A stretch of 64,000 bases of DNA from JANPLN01 sp043757265 (GTDB lineage: Bacteria > Bdellovibrionota > Bdellovibrionia > Bdellovibrionales > JAGQZY01): the NCBI GenBank assembly GCA_043757265.1, contig JAYUQP010000084.1:1-64000 (forward strand), read 5' to 3'. Made by a program: the position numbers and the translations under genes. Positions 33,717-43,336 of this stretch are shown here, piece by piece. Below the pieces are notes generated by a model. That model searched no databases. It was not told where the DNA came from and worked only from the letters and a program-made list of their open reading frames with translations. Position 1 is the stretch's first letter. Each line of letters begins with the position of its first letter.

Positions 33717-34727
33717 ATGGTTAACAAAATAATTATAGCATTGGTGTTGGTACTTGCGGCGGGCGGTTGTTCCGAAGATTCGCCTAAAAAGATTCCGCAA
33801 GTGGCAGTTGATCTAGAAGAAGTCAGCGAAGTTGCCCCCATCAGTAAAACATCGTTCCGTCCGCAGCTTGATATTCTTTTTGTCATCGACGACTCGGGGA
33901 GTATGGGAATACACCAGTCAAATCTCTCGAAAAACATTAGTAAATTTGCTGACGCCATCGTGCGTACTAAATTTCTAGACTACCATGTCGGCGTGATCAA
34001 TAGCACGGCTTCAGGCTCGTCATGGAGTAGCAAGCCCTGTTGCGGAGCTCTTATTGGATCCCCGCGATTTGTGGATCGTGCCACGCCAAACGGGATTCAA
34101 GCTCTAGCTTCCAATTTGATTGTTGGCGTTTCGGGCGACACAACAGAAAAATTTTTTGATCCTATTTATTTAGCCCTCTCTGAGCCGAATCTTTCTGGCC
34201 ACAACGTGGGATTTTACCGACAAAATGCGAGTTTGGCCTTGATCTTTATTACCGACACCGAAGACCAGTCGTACACACACACCGCAAAAAGCATAAATAG
34301 TTTTTTGCTAACTCTTAAAGGCTCAGCCGAAAAAGTTTTCGTTGCAGCGGCGTACATTCCGGATAGCGAGATAAAAACCTGTGCGGGAGAGACATCCGAA
34401 GTTCTCGCGAAAAACGGCCTCAGCGATTTTTTTCAGATGTCGCAAGCAATTACATTCTCTCTCTGCGATGACTTTGGAGAAAAACTTGCCGACATCGGCG
34501 CTAAAATTGCGAGCAAGGCGCAGACCATGTACTTAAATCAAGTGCCCCGCCCTGGAACAATCAAAATCAGCATGGATGGAATAGAGCTTCTAAGCGACGC
34601 GACCTTCGGTTGGACTTACAACGCCAGCAACAACTCCATCGAGTTCGGCTCAGGCATCGATTGGGACAGCTTCCCCGATGGTGTCTACCCACAGGTGAAT
34701 TTTGAAGTCATTGAAATGAATCCTTAA
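33717..34727 (+). CDS. von Willebrand A domain lipoprotein, copy 2
   Basis: The 336-residue lipoprotein (lipobox AAGGC) is a tandem paralogue of the preceding gene with the same layout: APISKTSFRPQLDILFVIDD, MIDAS DDSGSM, PCCGA, DTEDQS, FSLCDDFGEK and PGTIKISMDGIEL. The intergenic 142 bp between the copies hold no gene and no clear promoter; TAGGAGG precedes the ATG. It is likely the last gene of the motor locus. The duplicates may bind different partners, the most variable stretch being ~90-115 and ~190-240. Confidence 0.85.
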   Translation: MVNKIIIALVLVLAAGGCSEDSPKKIPQVAVDLEEVSEVAPISKTSFRPQLDILFVIDDSGSMGIHQSNLSKNISKFADAIVRTKFLDYHVGVINSTASGSSWSSKPCCGALIGSPRFVDRATPNGIQALASNLIVGVSGDTTEKFFDPIYLALSEPNLSGHNVGFYRQNASLALIFITDTEDQSYTHTAKSINSFLLTLKGSAEKVFVAAAYIPDSEIKTCAGETSEVLAKNGLSDFFQMSQAITFSLCDDFGEKLADIGAKIASKAQTMYLNQVPRPGTIKISMDGIELLSDATFGWTYNASNNSIEFGSGIDWDSFPDGVYPQVNFEVIEMNP

Positions 34728-34749
34728 AGCTACGCCAATCCTTTAAAGA

Positions 34750-35181
34750 TTAAAAGAGTTTGAGGTATTCGCCGTAGCCTTGGGTTTCTAGGTCTTCTTT
34801 GGCGATGAATTTTAAGGCGGCGGAGTTCATGCAGTAGCGAAGGCCTGTGGGGCCTGGGCCGTCGTCAAAGACGTGGCCTAGGTGAGAGTCTGCGTTTTTA
34901 CTGCGCACCTCTGTGCGTTCGCTTAAAAACTTCCGGTCGGTTTTCTCTACAAGATTTTCTCCAACCAGCGGTTTTGTAAAGCTGGGCCAGCCGGTGCCGG
35001 AATCAAACTTGTCTTGCGAACTAAATAAAACTTCACCCGACACAACGTCTACGTAAATGCCCTCGCGGTGGTTGTCACAGTATTCGTTGTTAAACGGGCT
35101 TTCGGTGCCTTCGTTCTGCGTCACTTCGTATTGCAGGGGGGTTAACATTTCTTTAAGGTCTGAGCAGGATGGTTTTTTCAT
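34750..35181 (-). CDS. msrB: Cytoplasmic methionine-(R)-sulfoxide reductase MsrB
   Basis: The 143-residue protein is a second MsrB, without a signal peptide. It has SGTGWPSFTKP, RSKNADSHLGHVF and the catalytic cysteine in RYCMNSAALKF. Like the secreted copy, it lacks the zinc CxxC pairs. It overlaps the upstream gene by TAATG. The two copies are about as similar as cytoplasmic and secreted paralogues usually are, so they probably serve separate compartments. Confidence 0.93.
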   Translation of the reverse strand: MKKPSCSDLKEMLTPLQYEVTQNEGTESPFNNEYCDNHREGIYVDVVSGEVLFSSQDKFDSGTGWPSFTKPLVGENLVEKTDRKFLSERTEVRSKNADSHLGHVFDDGPGPTGLRYCMNSAALKFIAKEDLETQGYGEYLKLF

Positions 35182-35675
35182 TAGTGAAGTCCAGGGTCTG
35201 TGTCTTCGGCGAATTCTTCGTACACCAGCTTTTTTTCGTCGATGTTCAAAAAAGAATTGGCTTGTTTTTCAAGCTCGGAATTTTCGGATGTGAAGCGGAT
35301 GTAAACTGGTTTTTTTTCAAAAATTTGTTCGGTCCATAAAAGTGGCAAAATCTCGCGCCCCGGCTGATCTTCTAAAAATTCCGTCCACGTTTCAGCCAAA
35401 AAATCCACCAGGAGATGAATTTTTTCCAGAGAGCTGCCATCTAGCGGGTTGTACTCTACAGACGCCTCGAAGTTATCCTGGCGAAGCTCGCCCGTTTGAG
35501 CTGTTAAACCGATGCGTAAAACGATCTCCGTGGGGTAAATTCGCCCCTCTGCAATAAATCGGCGATCTCCCTTTTCATATTCCGTGAAGTGGTCCTCTGT
35601 GGCTTCTACGATCTGCTCAGTAAGTTCTTCGGGAAAGGCAGTCCATTGCTGGGATGTTTTTAAGCGGGGTTCCAT
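35181..35675 (-). CDS. Conserved hypothetical acidic protein next to MsrB
   Basis: The 164-residue, acidic, soluble protein has no signal or membrane segment. The start at 35675 follows GGAGAT by five bases. It ends in the start codon of the cytoplasmic msrB (TAATG), so both are translated together. Visible features are a helical N-terminus (FPEELTEQIVEATEDHF), a beta-rich middle (IAEGRIYPTEIVLRIGL) and an aspartate/glutamate-rich end. I do not recognise the family. Confidence 0.65.
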   Translation of the reverse strand: MEPRLKTSQQWTAFPEELTEQIVEATEDHFTEYEKGDRRFIAEGRIYPTEIVLRIGLTAQTGELRQDNFEASVEYNPLDGSSLEKIHLLVDFLAETWTEFLEDQPGREILPLLWTEQIFEKKPVYIRFTSENSELEKQANSFLNIDEKKLVYEEFAEDTDPGLH

Positions 35676-35703
35676 AAATCTCCACAAGAGTGAAATGAGT
35701 CTA

Positions 35704-35731
35704 TTGACATCACTTTTTGAATTGCTATAAC
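35704..35731 (+). promoter_or_regulatory. Sigma-70 promoter upstream of miaB
   Basis: TTGACA (35704-35709) and TATAAC (35726-35731) are 16 nt apart in the divergent region between the hypothetical gene at 35181-35675 and miaB. Confidence 0.6.
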
Positions 35732-35809
35732 TGATAAATTATTTGGCGCAATTTGTCACGCTTGAAATAACGGCAGTAAACATGCGAATTCTATAAGGAA
35801 TAAAAGTCT

Positions 35810-37123
35810 ATGAACGAGTCCATGAAAGGTGTTTATATCTCCACCTACGGTTGTCAGATGAATGTGAACGACACCGAAAGAATGTACTCGCTTTTAGAAA
35901 TGTCAAACTACACTCCAGTGACTTCACCGGAGCTGGCCGATCTGATCCTGATAAATTCTTGCAGTGTACGCGAAAAGCCGGTGCACAAGGTGTCCTCGGA
36001 AGTTGGCAGATATCGCGAGTTGAAAAAAGGCAATCCACTTTTACGCATTGGTGTGGGCGGCTGTGTGGCTCAGCAAGAAAAGAAAAAGCTGATCGACGAC
36101 AATCCGCTGATTGATTTTGTATTCGGCACCGACAACATCGACCAGTTGCCCGAACTTGCCGAAAAGGCGCGTGGAACAAAAAACAAATTGGTGCACGCAA
36201 AATTCGAGTATACGAAGCCCTATCAAATTGAAACTCTGATTCGAAACCCCGGTATCTCGACTTTTATTAACATCACAAAAGGTTGCGATAATTTTTGTAC
36301 CTTTTGCGTCGTTCCGTACACCCGCGGGCGCGAGCGAAGTCGACCCATGCAGGAATTAATCAAGGACATTCAAAGTCTCACCAAGCGCGGAGTTAAAGAA
36401 GTGACACTGCTTGGGCAGAATGTAAATTCGTACACGTCGGACTGCGGTGCTACGTTTGGTATGCTTCTGAAAACTCTTGCTGAACAAACTGATGTTTTGC
36501 GCATTCGATACACAACATCGCATCCTAAAGATTTCAATCAAGAGCTTGTGGATTTGAGCCAGGCGTACCGCAAAAAAATCTGCGACTACATTCATCTGCC
36601 TGTGCAGTCCGGTAATTCCGAAGTGTTGCAGAGAATGAATCGTGGGTACACCCGCGAAGAGTATATGAAAAAAGTTGATATGATACGTAAGGCGATTCCA
36701 GATGTTACGCTCTCTACCGATATCATTGTGGGCTTTCCTGGCGAAACCGAAGAACAGTTTCAAGAAACTTTATCCATGGTCAAAGACGTCCGCTACGATA
36801 ACATTTATGCATTCAAATACAGTCCGCGTCCATTCACCAAAGCCGCGCGCTGGGAAGAGCAACTTTCGGAAAAAGAAAAATCACAAAGGCTTGAGCGTTT
36901 ATTCGCACTCCAGCGGCCCATTTCTCTGGAGCTTGCTCAGGAGAGCGTTGGCAAAACCTACGAAGTTTTAGTCGAAGAAATCAATGATGGTTTAATTTTT
37001 GGTCGCACGAGCAATAACCGACCGGCGCGCTTTGCAGCTGGTGATTTGAAGGTTGGCGACTTGGCTCACTTCAAAGTCAGCAAAGCACGGCCGTCGATGT
37101 TAGAGGGAGAACGCGTTCAATGA
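35810..37123 (+). CDS. miaB: tRNA-2-methylthio-N6-dimethylallyladenosine synthase
   Basis: The 437-residue radical-SAM methylthiotransferase adds a methylthio group to i6A37 of tRNAs reading U-starting codons. The N-terminal cluster ligands are in YGCQMN, NSCSVRE and GGCVAQ. The radical-SAM CxxxCxxC is CDNFCTFC at ~159-166, and a TRAM domain forms the last ~65 residues (GKTYEVLVEE, GRTSNN). The lengths match MiaB rather than RimO or MtaB. A good promoter lies upstream, and it overlaps the next gene by ATGA. Confidence 0.95.
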   Translation: MNESMKGVYISTYGCQMNVNDTERMYSLLEMSNYTPVTSPELADLILINSCSVREKPVHKVSSEVGRYRELKKGNPLLRIGVGGCVAQQEKKKLIDDNPLIDFVFGTDNIDQLPELAEKARGTKNKLVHAKFEYTKPYQIETLIRNPGISTFINITKGCDNFCTFCVVPYTRGRERSRPMQELIKDIQSLTKRGVKEVTLLGQNVNSYTSDCGATFGMLLKTLAEQTDVLRIRYTTSHPKDFNQELVDLSQAYRKKICDYIHLPVQSGNSEVLQRMNRGYTREEYMKKVDMIRKAIPDVTLSTDIIVGFPGETEEQFQETLSMVKDVRYDNIYAFKYSPRPFTKAARWEEQLSEKEKSQRLERLFALQRPISLELAQESVGKTYEVLVEEINDGLIFGRTSNNRPARFAAGDLKVGDLAHFKVSKARPSMLEGERVQ

Positions 37124-37665
37124 GTCGATCGGTATCTAAGGTTACCCGCAAAAAACAAATCAACAGCACACCTGAGGCTGCAGAGTCCGAAGGTCGACAT
37201 TGCGATTTAGAGTGGCTTGAGCTTTTGCCAAAAGGTGTCGTGTTTGAGGGGAATCATTTTGTTTTTATTTTAGAAAACGAAAGTAAAAAAGCGTTTTTAC
37301 CCCTTCGCTTTCCCATTCAAAGTGCAGATTTATTGGGAATTCCCAATTTGAAATCACTTTGGAAGAAATCTCTCTCAACACTTCAGCAGGAGTTTTTTAA
37401 AAAGTGGAACGTGCATTTTCAGCGCTGTGTTTTTATTAAACATTCGTTGGGAAAACACCATGTTAAAATATATTACACGAAGGACGGTGTGGAACAGTTC
37501 CTCGAGGTCGCTCTCGACAAGATTCTCGGGCTGTGTTTAGAGGGCGAACTGCCATTCTATGCGACCCGGAATTATATTCACGAATGCCAGGTTTCCGACC
37601 AGAGAAATGAAATATTTTTAGTAAATCAGGGATGGACAGAAGGCCGGCAAAAGTATTTAATGTGA
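37120..37665 (+). CDS. Hypothetical protein coupled to miaB
   Basis: The 181-residue protein starts inside the miaB stop codon (ATGA). It has a basic N-terminus (SRSVSKVTRKKQ), then a mixed alpha/beta region without membrane segments and two or three scattered Cys. I see no known domain. It ends one base before the gamma-carbonic-anhydrase start, so miaB, this gene and the next are one operon. Confidence 0.65.
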   Translation: MSRSVSKVTRKKQINSTPEAAESEGRHCDLEWLELLPKGVVFEGNHFVFILENESKKAFLPLRFPIQSADLLGIPNLKSLWKKSLSTLQQEFFKKWNVHFQRCVFIKHSLGKHHVKIYYTKDGVEQFLEVALDKILGLCLEGELPFYATRNYIHECQVSDQRNEIFLVNQGWTEGRQKYLM

Positions 37666-37666
37666 C

Positions 37667-38218
37667 ATGGCACACCTGATAAATCTTGAAGGTAAAAAAC
37701 TCCAAATTTCGAACAAAGCTTTTCTTGCCAGCACGGCGCAAATCATCGGCGATGTAACTATCGGCGATGGCAGTTCCATCTGGTACAATGTGGTTTTGCG
37801 AGGCGACGTAATGCCGCTTGTAATTGGCCAAGACTCAAACATCCAAGATGGCACAGTTGTGCATGGAACCTACCACAAGTGCGGCACAACAGTTGGCAAT
37901 CGCGTAACGGTAGGCCACTTAGCTATTTTGCATGGTTGCGAATTGGGTGATGAAAGTTTTATTGGCATGGGTGCCATCGTCATGGATCTTTGCAAAGTAG
38001 CTCCGCGAACAATGGTTGGTGCTGGAGCACTTCTCACTGAAAACACCGTGACCCAAGAGGGCTGGTTGTATCTTGGTCGACCGGCAAAGGCCATACGTCC
38101 TCTGAATGAAACAGAACTGGCGTTTTTAAAACAGTCCGCCGAAAATTATAAATTGTACAGCTCGTGGTATGCCAACTCGTCTGCCATTGAGACGACTCAA
38201 AAGCCGCCCCATAACTAA
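37667..38218 (+). CDS. Gamma-carbonic anhydrase family protein (left-handed beta-helix)
   Basis: The 183-residue protein has hexapeptide repeats forming a left-handed beta-helix (IGDVTIGDGSSIWYNVVLRG, then NRVTVGHLAILHGC). It has the gamma-CA/YrdA/PaaY zinc-ligand histidines: VVHG, GHLAILHGC. These trimers bind a metal between subunits; some hydrate CO2, others hydrolyse CoA thioesters. The function here is open. It is the third gene of the miaB operon. Confidence 0.85.
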   Translation: MAHLINLEGKKLQISNKAFLASTAQIIGDVTIGDGSSIWYNVVLRGDVMPLVIGQDSNIQDGTVVHGTYHKCGTTVGNRVTVGHLAILHGCELGDESFIGMGAIVMDLCKVAPRTMVGAGALLTENTVTQEGWLYLGRPAKAIRPLNETELAFLKQSAENYKLYSSWYANSSAIETTQKPPHN

Positions 38219-38262
38219 CAGATAAATAACAACGGCAAACCGCGAAGCTAAGGAGACACTAA

Positions 38263-39723
38263 ATGCAAATTCTTGAAGAGTCCGCTCTCACCTACGACGA
38301 CCTACTTTTGATTCCGCAATTTTCGGATGTGGTGCCCAGCGAGGTTTCTACGAAGTCTTTTTTCGCCAAGGGCGTTTCGCTCCATGTTCCGATCATCTCG
38401 GCAGCTATGGATACGGTGACCGAAAATAAAATGGCTCGCGTGCTTGCACAAATGGGTGGGTTAGGGATCATTCACAAAAACATGACAATTCAAGAGCAAG
38501 CTTTTGAAGTTGAACGAGTCAAAAAGTACGAAAGTGGAATGATCACCGAGCCAATTACGTTGGGGCCCGATGTTCAGGTGCGCGAGGCGCTGGAACTTAT
38601 GAAGAAATATTCCATTAGCGGCGTGCCCATCACGACGAATAAAAAGCTAGTTGGAATTTTAACCAATCGTGATTTGCGTTTTGAAACGAATTTAGATCAG
38701 CCTCTGTCGAACCTTATGACCAAGAACAACTTGATCACAGCTAAACAGGGTGTCACCCTCAATGAGGCAAAAGTTTTATTGCAAAAACATCGCATCGAAA
38801 AACTTTTAGTGGTCAACGAACGCGGCGAACTTTCTGGTCTGATTACGATCAAGGATATCGAAAAGGCGAAAGCATTTCCGTTTGCATCGAAAGATAGCAA
38901 AGGCCGATTACTGGCGGGCGCCGCAGTTGGCATTGATGCTTCCTCGCGCGAGCGTGTTCAAGCCCTTGTTGCCCAGGGTGTGGATGCTATCGCTGTGGAT
39001 ACGGCTCACGGACATTCTAAAAATGTTTTAGCAATGGTGGAGTGGGTTGCGCAAAACTACCCAGACATTATTTTGATTGCCGGAAATGTGGTTACAGCCG
39101 AAGCCACCGACGAGCTTTGTCGCCGTAAGGCCGACGTCGTAAAGGTGGGAGTGGGCCCCGGCAGTATTTGCACCACTCGGGTTGTTGCCGGTGTCGGAAT
39201 GCCTCAGGCGAGTGCGGTTCAGATTTGTTCGCAGGCCGCAAAAAAAGTGGGAAAAACGATCATCGCCGACGGCGGGATTAAATATTCAGGTGATATCGCA
39301 AAAGCGATTGGTCTTGGCGCAAATACCGTGATGGTCGGAAATCTTTTAGCAGGTGCTGACGAAAGCCCCGGCGAAACTATTTTATTTCAAGGCCGTAGTT
39401 ATAAGTCCTATCGAGGAATGGGAAGTCTTGGGGCGATGAAGATGGGATCACGCGATCGTTATTTTCAATCGGATGTCGACGAGAGCGACAAGCTAGTTCC
39501 GGAGGGCATCGAAGGTCGCGTGCCTTATCGTGGTTCCGCCGGCGCCATTGTGCACCAGTTGATTGGCGGTTTGCGTTCGGGAATGGGCTATATCGGTTCG
39601 AAAGACATCCCGACGCTGCAGGAACGTGCGCAATTTGTAAAAATCAGTATGCAGGGCTATCGCGAAAGCCACGTGCACGATGTAGCGATTACCAAGGAAG
39701 CTCCGAACTACCGCCTGGAATAA
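38263..39723 (+). CDS. guaB: Inosine-5'-monophosphate dehydrogenase
   Basis: The 486-residue enzyme oxidises IMP to XMP with NAD+, the rate-limiting step to GMP. It has the N-terminal ALTYDDLLLIPQFSDV block, two CBS domains at ~95-205, the catalytic cysteine loop VGPGSICTTRVVAGVG (~300), the DGGIKYSGD phosphate site and the YRGMGS flap region. AAGGAGACAC precedes the ATG. It lies directly before guaA, forming the usual gua pair. Confidence 0.97.
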   Translation: MQILEESALTYDDLLLIPQFSDVVPSEVSTKSFFAKGVSLHVPIISAAMDTVTENKMARVLAQMGGLGIIHKNMTIQEQAFEVERVKKYESGMITEPITLGPDVQVREALELMKKYSISGVPITTNKKLVGILTNRDLRFETNLDQPLSNLMTKNNLITAKQGVTLNEAKVLLQKHRIEKLLVVNERGELSGLITIKDIEKAKAFPFASKDSKGRLLAGAAVGIDASSRERVQALVAQGVDAIAVDTAHGHSKNVLAMVEWVAQNYPDIILIAGNVVTAEATDELCRRKADVVKVGVGPGSICTTRVVAGVGMPQASAVQICSQAAKKVGKTIIADGGIKYSGDIAKAIGLGANTVMVGNLLAGADESPGETILFQGRSYKSYRGMGSLGAMKMGSRDRYFQSDVDESDKLVPEGIEGRVPYRGSAGAIVHQLIGGLRSGMGYIGSKDIPTLQERAQFVKISMQGYRESHVHDVAITKEAPNYRLE

Positions 39724-39777
39724 ATCCGCTTTGGACGGGAAGCGAAAACGTAACATAATACTTCTCCATGGAGAGCT

Positions 39778-41304
39778 ATGAATAAATTTTTAATTTTAGA
39801 TTTCGGTTCGCAAGTCACTCAACTCATCGCAAGACGTTTGCGTGAGTTTCAGGTATTTTCCGAAATTCTTCCGTTCGACGTAGATATCGCAACCATTAAA
39901 AGTAAAAATCCCGCAGGAATTATTTTGAGCGGTGGGCCACAATCCGTGAACGATCCCAAGGCTCCACTTCGCAACGTGGAGCAGTTGCCAAGCATCGCTC
40001 CGGTCTTGGGGATCTGTTACGGCATGCAGCTTATGGCAAAGAGCTTTGGCGGCCAGGTGGAAACTGCAAAAGTGCAGGAGTATGGTCACCGTGAAATCCA
40101 ATGGAGCGCGAAACTGAACGATAAAATTCCGCAAAAACATTCGGTGTGGATGAGCCATGGAGATGTGGTCGAAAAAGCACCGCCCGGATTTGAAATTATC
40201 GCGAAATCAGACAATCACCATGCGGCCGCCATGCGCGGGCCGCGGGCATTGGCTTTTCAATTTCATCCCGAAGTGACGCACACCGAAGCGGGAGATGAGC
40301 TCATTCGTTATTTTGTTTTTGATATGTGCAAGGCCGAGCCCAATTGGAGTCCCGGCAATATTGTCGAACAACTCAAAAAACAAATTCAAACCCAGGTCGG
40401 ACCCACGGGGCAAGTGCTCTGTGCATTGAGCGGTGGGGTGGATTCTACAGTGGTGGCTACATTGTGCACGAAGGCTCTTGGGCCTGAGCGCGTGCACTGC
40501 GTGTTTGTAAATAACGGTCTTCTGCGGAAAAATGAATACGAAGAGGTGATGCAGAGATACGAAAAGATGGGTCTTAATGTTCATGGAGTTGATGCAGAGG
40601 AAGATTTTTTGCGCGAACTTAAAGGGAAAACGGACCCCGAAGACAAACGCAAAGCCATTGGTCGGGTTTTTATTGAGGTATTTGATAAAAGTATCAAGGA
40701 TCTTAAGCTTTCTGCAGATTTCTTGGCGCAGGGAACTCTTTATCCTGATGTGATTGAAAGCGTTTCTTTAAGAGGTGAAAACGTTACGATAAAATCCCAT
40801 CACAATGTAGGCGGGTTGCCCGAAAAGATGAAACTAAAACTAGTTGAACCTGTTCGCGAGCTTTTCAAAGACGAGGTGCGGGCTATTGGAAAGCAAATGG
40901 GGATTCCGGCAGACAGTCTTGGTCGCCACCCATTTCCAGGTCCAGGCCTTGCGATTCGTATTATCGGTGAGGTAAATAAAACGTCCTTAGAAATTTTAAA
41001 AGATTGTGATGCCATTTATATCGACGAGCTTCGCAAAGGCGGGTTGTACGATAAAATTTGGCAAGCATTTTGTGTTCTTCTTCCGGTCTATACGGTTGGC
41101 GTGCAAGGTGATGCTCGAACTTACAGTCAGGTGTTGGCATTGCGAGCGGTGACGTCGCAGGACGGAATGACTGCAAATTGGTTCGCGTTTGAGCCAGCGT
41201 TTTTGCAAAGAGTATCAAATCGGATCACCAACGAGGTGCGCAGTGTGAATCGTGTGGTCTATGATGTGACAAGCAAACCTCCCGGAACGATTGAGTGGGA
41301 GTAA
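39778..41304 (+). CDS. guaA: GMP synthase (glutamine-hydrolysing)
   Basis: The 508-residue enzyme turns XMP to GMP. The N-terminal class I glutamine amidotransferase has its nucleophile Cys in GICYGMQ and His-Glu in FHPEVTHTE. The ATP-pyrophosphatase P-loop SGGVDS follows at ~220, and the dimerisation domain ends PPGTIEWE. GGAGAGC precedes the ATG. Its stop lies inside the next gene's start region (10-nt overlap). Confidence 0.97.
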   Translation: MNKFLILDFGSQVTQLIARRLREFQVFSEILPFDVDIATIKSKNPAGIILSGGPQSVNDPKAPLRNVEQLPSIAPVLGICYGMQLMAKSFGGQVETAKVQEYGHREIQWSAKLNDKIPQKHSVWMSHGDVVEKAPPGFEIIAKSDNHHAAAMRGPRALAFQFHPEVTHTEAGDELIRYFVFDMCKAEPNWSPGNIVEQLKKQIQTQVGPTGQVLCALSGGVDSTVVATLCTKALGPERVHCVFVNNGLLRKNEYEEVMQRYEKMGLNVHGVDAEEDFLRELKGKTDPEDKRKAIGRVFIEVFDKSIKDLKLSADFLAQGTLYPDVIESVSLRGENVTIKSHHNVGGLPEKMKLKLVEPVRELFKDEVRAIGKQMGIPADSLGRHPFPGPGLAIRIIGEVNKTSLEILKDCDAIYIDELRKGGLYDKIWQAFCVLLPVYTVGVQGDARTYSQVLALRAVTSQDGMTANWFAFEPAFLQRVSNRITNEVRSVNRVVYDVTSKPPGTIEWE

Positions 41305-43289
41305 CTTGGAAGTATCGGCCAGACATTGATGGCCTGCGGGCGCTCGCCGTTCTATCGGTTGTCATCTTCCATGCATTCCCATCTTCGTTAAAGGGGGGAT
41401 ACATTGGTGTCGATATATTTTTTGTTATTTCGGGATACCTGATTTCTTCAATTATTTTCACCAAAATAAGTGTTGGGAAAATGGATTTCAAAGATTTTTA
41501 TCTGCGGAGAATGAAAAGAATTTTCCCTATCTTAATCCTGGTAACAATCTCGACTCTTTTTTTGGGATGGTGCTTATTACTTCGTGATGAGTTTCGAGAT
41601 TTAGGCAAACACGTTGCTGGCAGTTCATTGTTTATCTCAAACTTTGTTTTATGGAACGAAAGTGGCTACTTCGATAAATCGACAGATTTTAAGCCGTTGC
41701 TACACCTTTGGAGTCTGGCGATCGAAGAGCAATTTTACATCCTTTGGCCACTCCTTATTTTTTTATTTAGCAAATTAAAAAATGGTGTGTTTACGGCATT
41801 GTTATTCATGCTGATCGCCTCGTTTTCATATAATATTTTTAATATATCCTCGGATCCAGTGGGTACTTTTTATTCACCCTTGTCGCGTTTTTGGGAAATC
41901 TGTGCGGGGAGTCTGCTTGCATTCACGCAACACCGCCAACTGTACCGCGAAGACCGATGTTCTCAATTGCAATGGGATATCATCGCCTATTGCGGCTTAG
42001 TTTTGATTTGTTTTGCTCTTATATCGTTGGATGAAGATATTCTGTACCCTGGATTTTGGGCTTTATGTCCAGTCGTAGGGACCGTGTTGTTGATTGCAGC
42101 GGGATCAAAAGCACAAATCAATGCCTTCTTTTTTTCAAGTAAGCCGATGGTGAAAATCGGACTACTTAGTTTTTCATTTTATCTTTGGCACTGGCCCCTG
42201 CTCGCATTTGCGCGAATTGTCGAGGGCGATAAATTGCCTAAGTTGACAGGAATCAGTATCGTTTTAACCGCCTTGATATTGTCATGGGCGAGCTACCGTT
42301 TTGTCGAGAGACCACTGCGTTTTTCGACAAAAAAAATTGTGGTGCCGCTGTTAATTGGTCTGATAGTTTTTTGCGGTCTCCTCGGATTTGGTATATTCAC
42401 AACAAACATCTTAGGTACAACATTGATGTCGGATGTCTTAAACCCTCATGTGGTGAATGCCAAAATGGACTGGACTTTTCCATCTGGTTTATCAAAGGTG
42501 CGACTAGAACACAGGAAAATGAGCGTGTATTACAATAAGTTTCCTGCCGAAGTAGTTTTTTTTGGAGATTCACATATGGAACAATACAGTCCGCATGTAA
42601 GTCGATTTGTGAAAGAGAATAAAGCCAAAAATGTTGTCTTTTACACGTCAGCTGGTTGCCTGCCCATACCCAACGTGTACGAAGACTTGCATCCGTACTG
42701 TCGTAATTTTGTGGAGGATTTTTTGAGTTTCATTGCCTCTAACCCAACAATAAAACACATCGTGATAGGTGCTTGTTGGAATTGCTATTTTCTTGACGAA
42801 ATTGATCCTGTTACAGGCAAATACAATTACCACTATTTGGCCGAAAACAAGAGGCATGACTTTCGCGGCGGCGACGGGAAACAGCGGTCGTTGCTAGAAT
42901 TTAAAAAACTAGTAAGGCAACTAGCTGAGAGGTTTTCAGTGACTTTGGTATTCGACAATCCAAGTGACCTACGCTTTGACCCGCATCTGATGATGCCAGA
43001 GGGCATGACACGAAAACAAATTACTTTCTCAACCAGGAAAAAAAGCGCTGGCGTTCTAAATGAAAAGTTCGAAAGACCTTCAAATCAAGTCATTTTGGAA
43101 AAAGAAATGGCTGATTTGCTTAAAGATTTGCCCGTGCAGGCGATTACTACAGGTCATCTTATTTGTCCAGGCAATGAATGCTCGCCGCTGGATCACTTAC
43201 AACGACCTATTTACAAAGATAAATCCCATATGAGATCATCTTTTGTTGCTGAAAAGATCAATATTTTTAATAAGATTTTGATGAATTGA
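41295..43289 (+). CDS. Acyltransferase-3 / SGNH fusion protein (OafA-like)
   Basis: The 664-residue membrane protein has an acyltransferase-3 domain (~1-365) with the catalytic His region RPDIDGLRALAVLSVVIFHA, the R-(Y)xRR-like loop and about ten transmembrane helices. A periplasmic SGNH hydrolase-like domain (~400-664) has the GDS block in FFGDSHMEQYSP and a DHL motif near the end (SPLDHLQRP). Such proteins O-acetylate lipopolysaccharide, peptidoglycan or exopolysaccharide. GTG at 41295 overlaps guaA by 10 nt, which looks like a late insertion between guaA and dnaE; no glycan genes are near. Confidence 0.9.
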   Translation: MGVTWKYRPDIDGLRALAVLSVVIFHAFPSSLKGGYIGVDIFFVISGYLISSIIFTKISVGKMDFKDFYLRRMKRIFPILILVTISTLFLGWCLLLRDEFRDLGKHVAGSSLFISNFVLWNESGYFDKSTDFKPLLHLWSLAIEEQFYILWPLLIFLFSKLKNGVFTALLFMLIASFSYNIFNISSDPVGTFYSPLSRFWEICAGSLLAFTQHRQLYREDRCSQLQWDIIAYCGLVLICFALISLDEDILYPGFWALCPVVGTVLLIAAGSKAQINAFFFSSKPMVKIGLLSFSFYLWHWPLLAFARIVEGDKLPKLTGISIVLTALILSWASYRFVERPLRFSTKKIVVPLLIGLIVFCGLLGFGIFTTNILGTTLMSDVLNPHVVNAKMDWTFPSGLSKVRLEHRKMSVYYNKFPAEVVFFGDSHMEQYSPHVSRFVKENKAKNVVFYTSAGCLPIPNVYEDLHPYCRNFVEDFLSFIASNPTIKHIVIGACWNCYFLDEIDPVTGKYNYHYLAENKRHDFRGGDGKQRSLLEFKKLVRQLAERFSVTLVFDNPSDLRFDPHLMMPEGMTRKQITFSTRKKSAGVLNEKFERPSNQVILEKEMADLLKDLPVQAITTGHLICPGNECSPLDHLQRPIYKDKSHMRSSFVAEKINIFNKILMN

Positions 43290-43336
43290 ACAGGTGAATA
43301 TTACAGGTTTATGTTTTATGTTGTAGCAGGAGTAAT

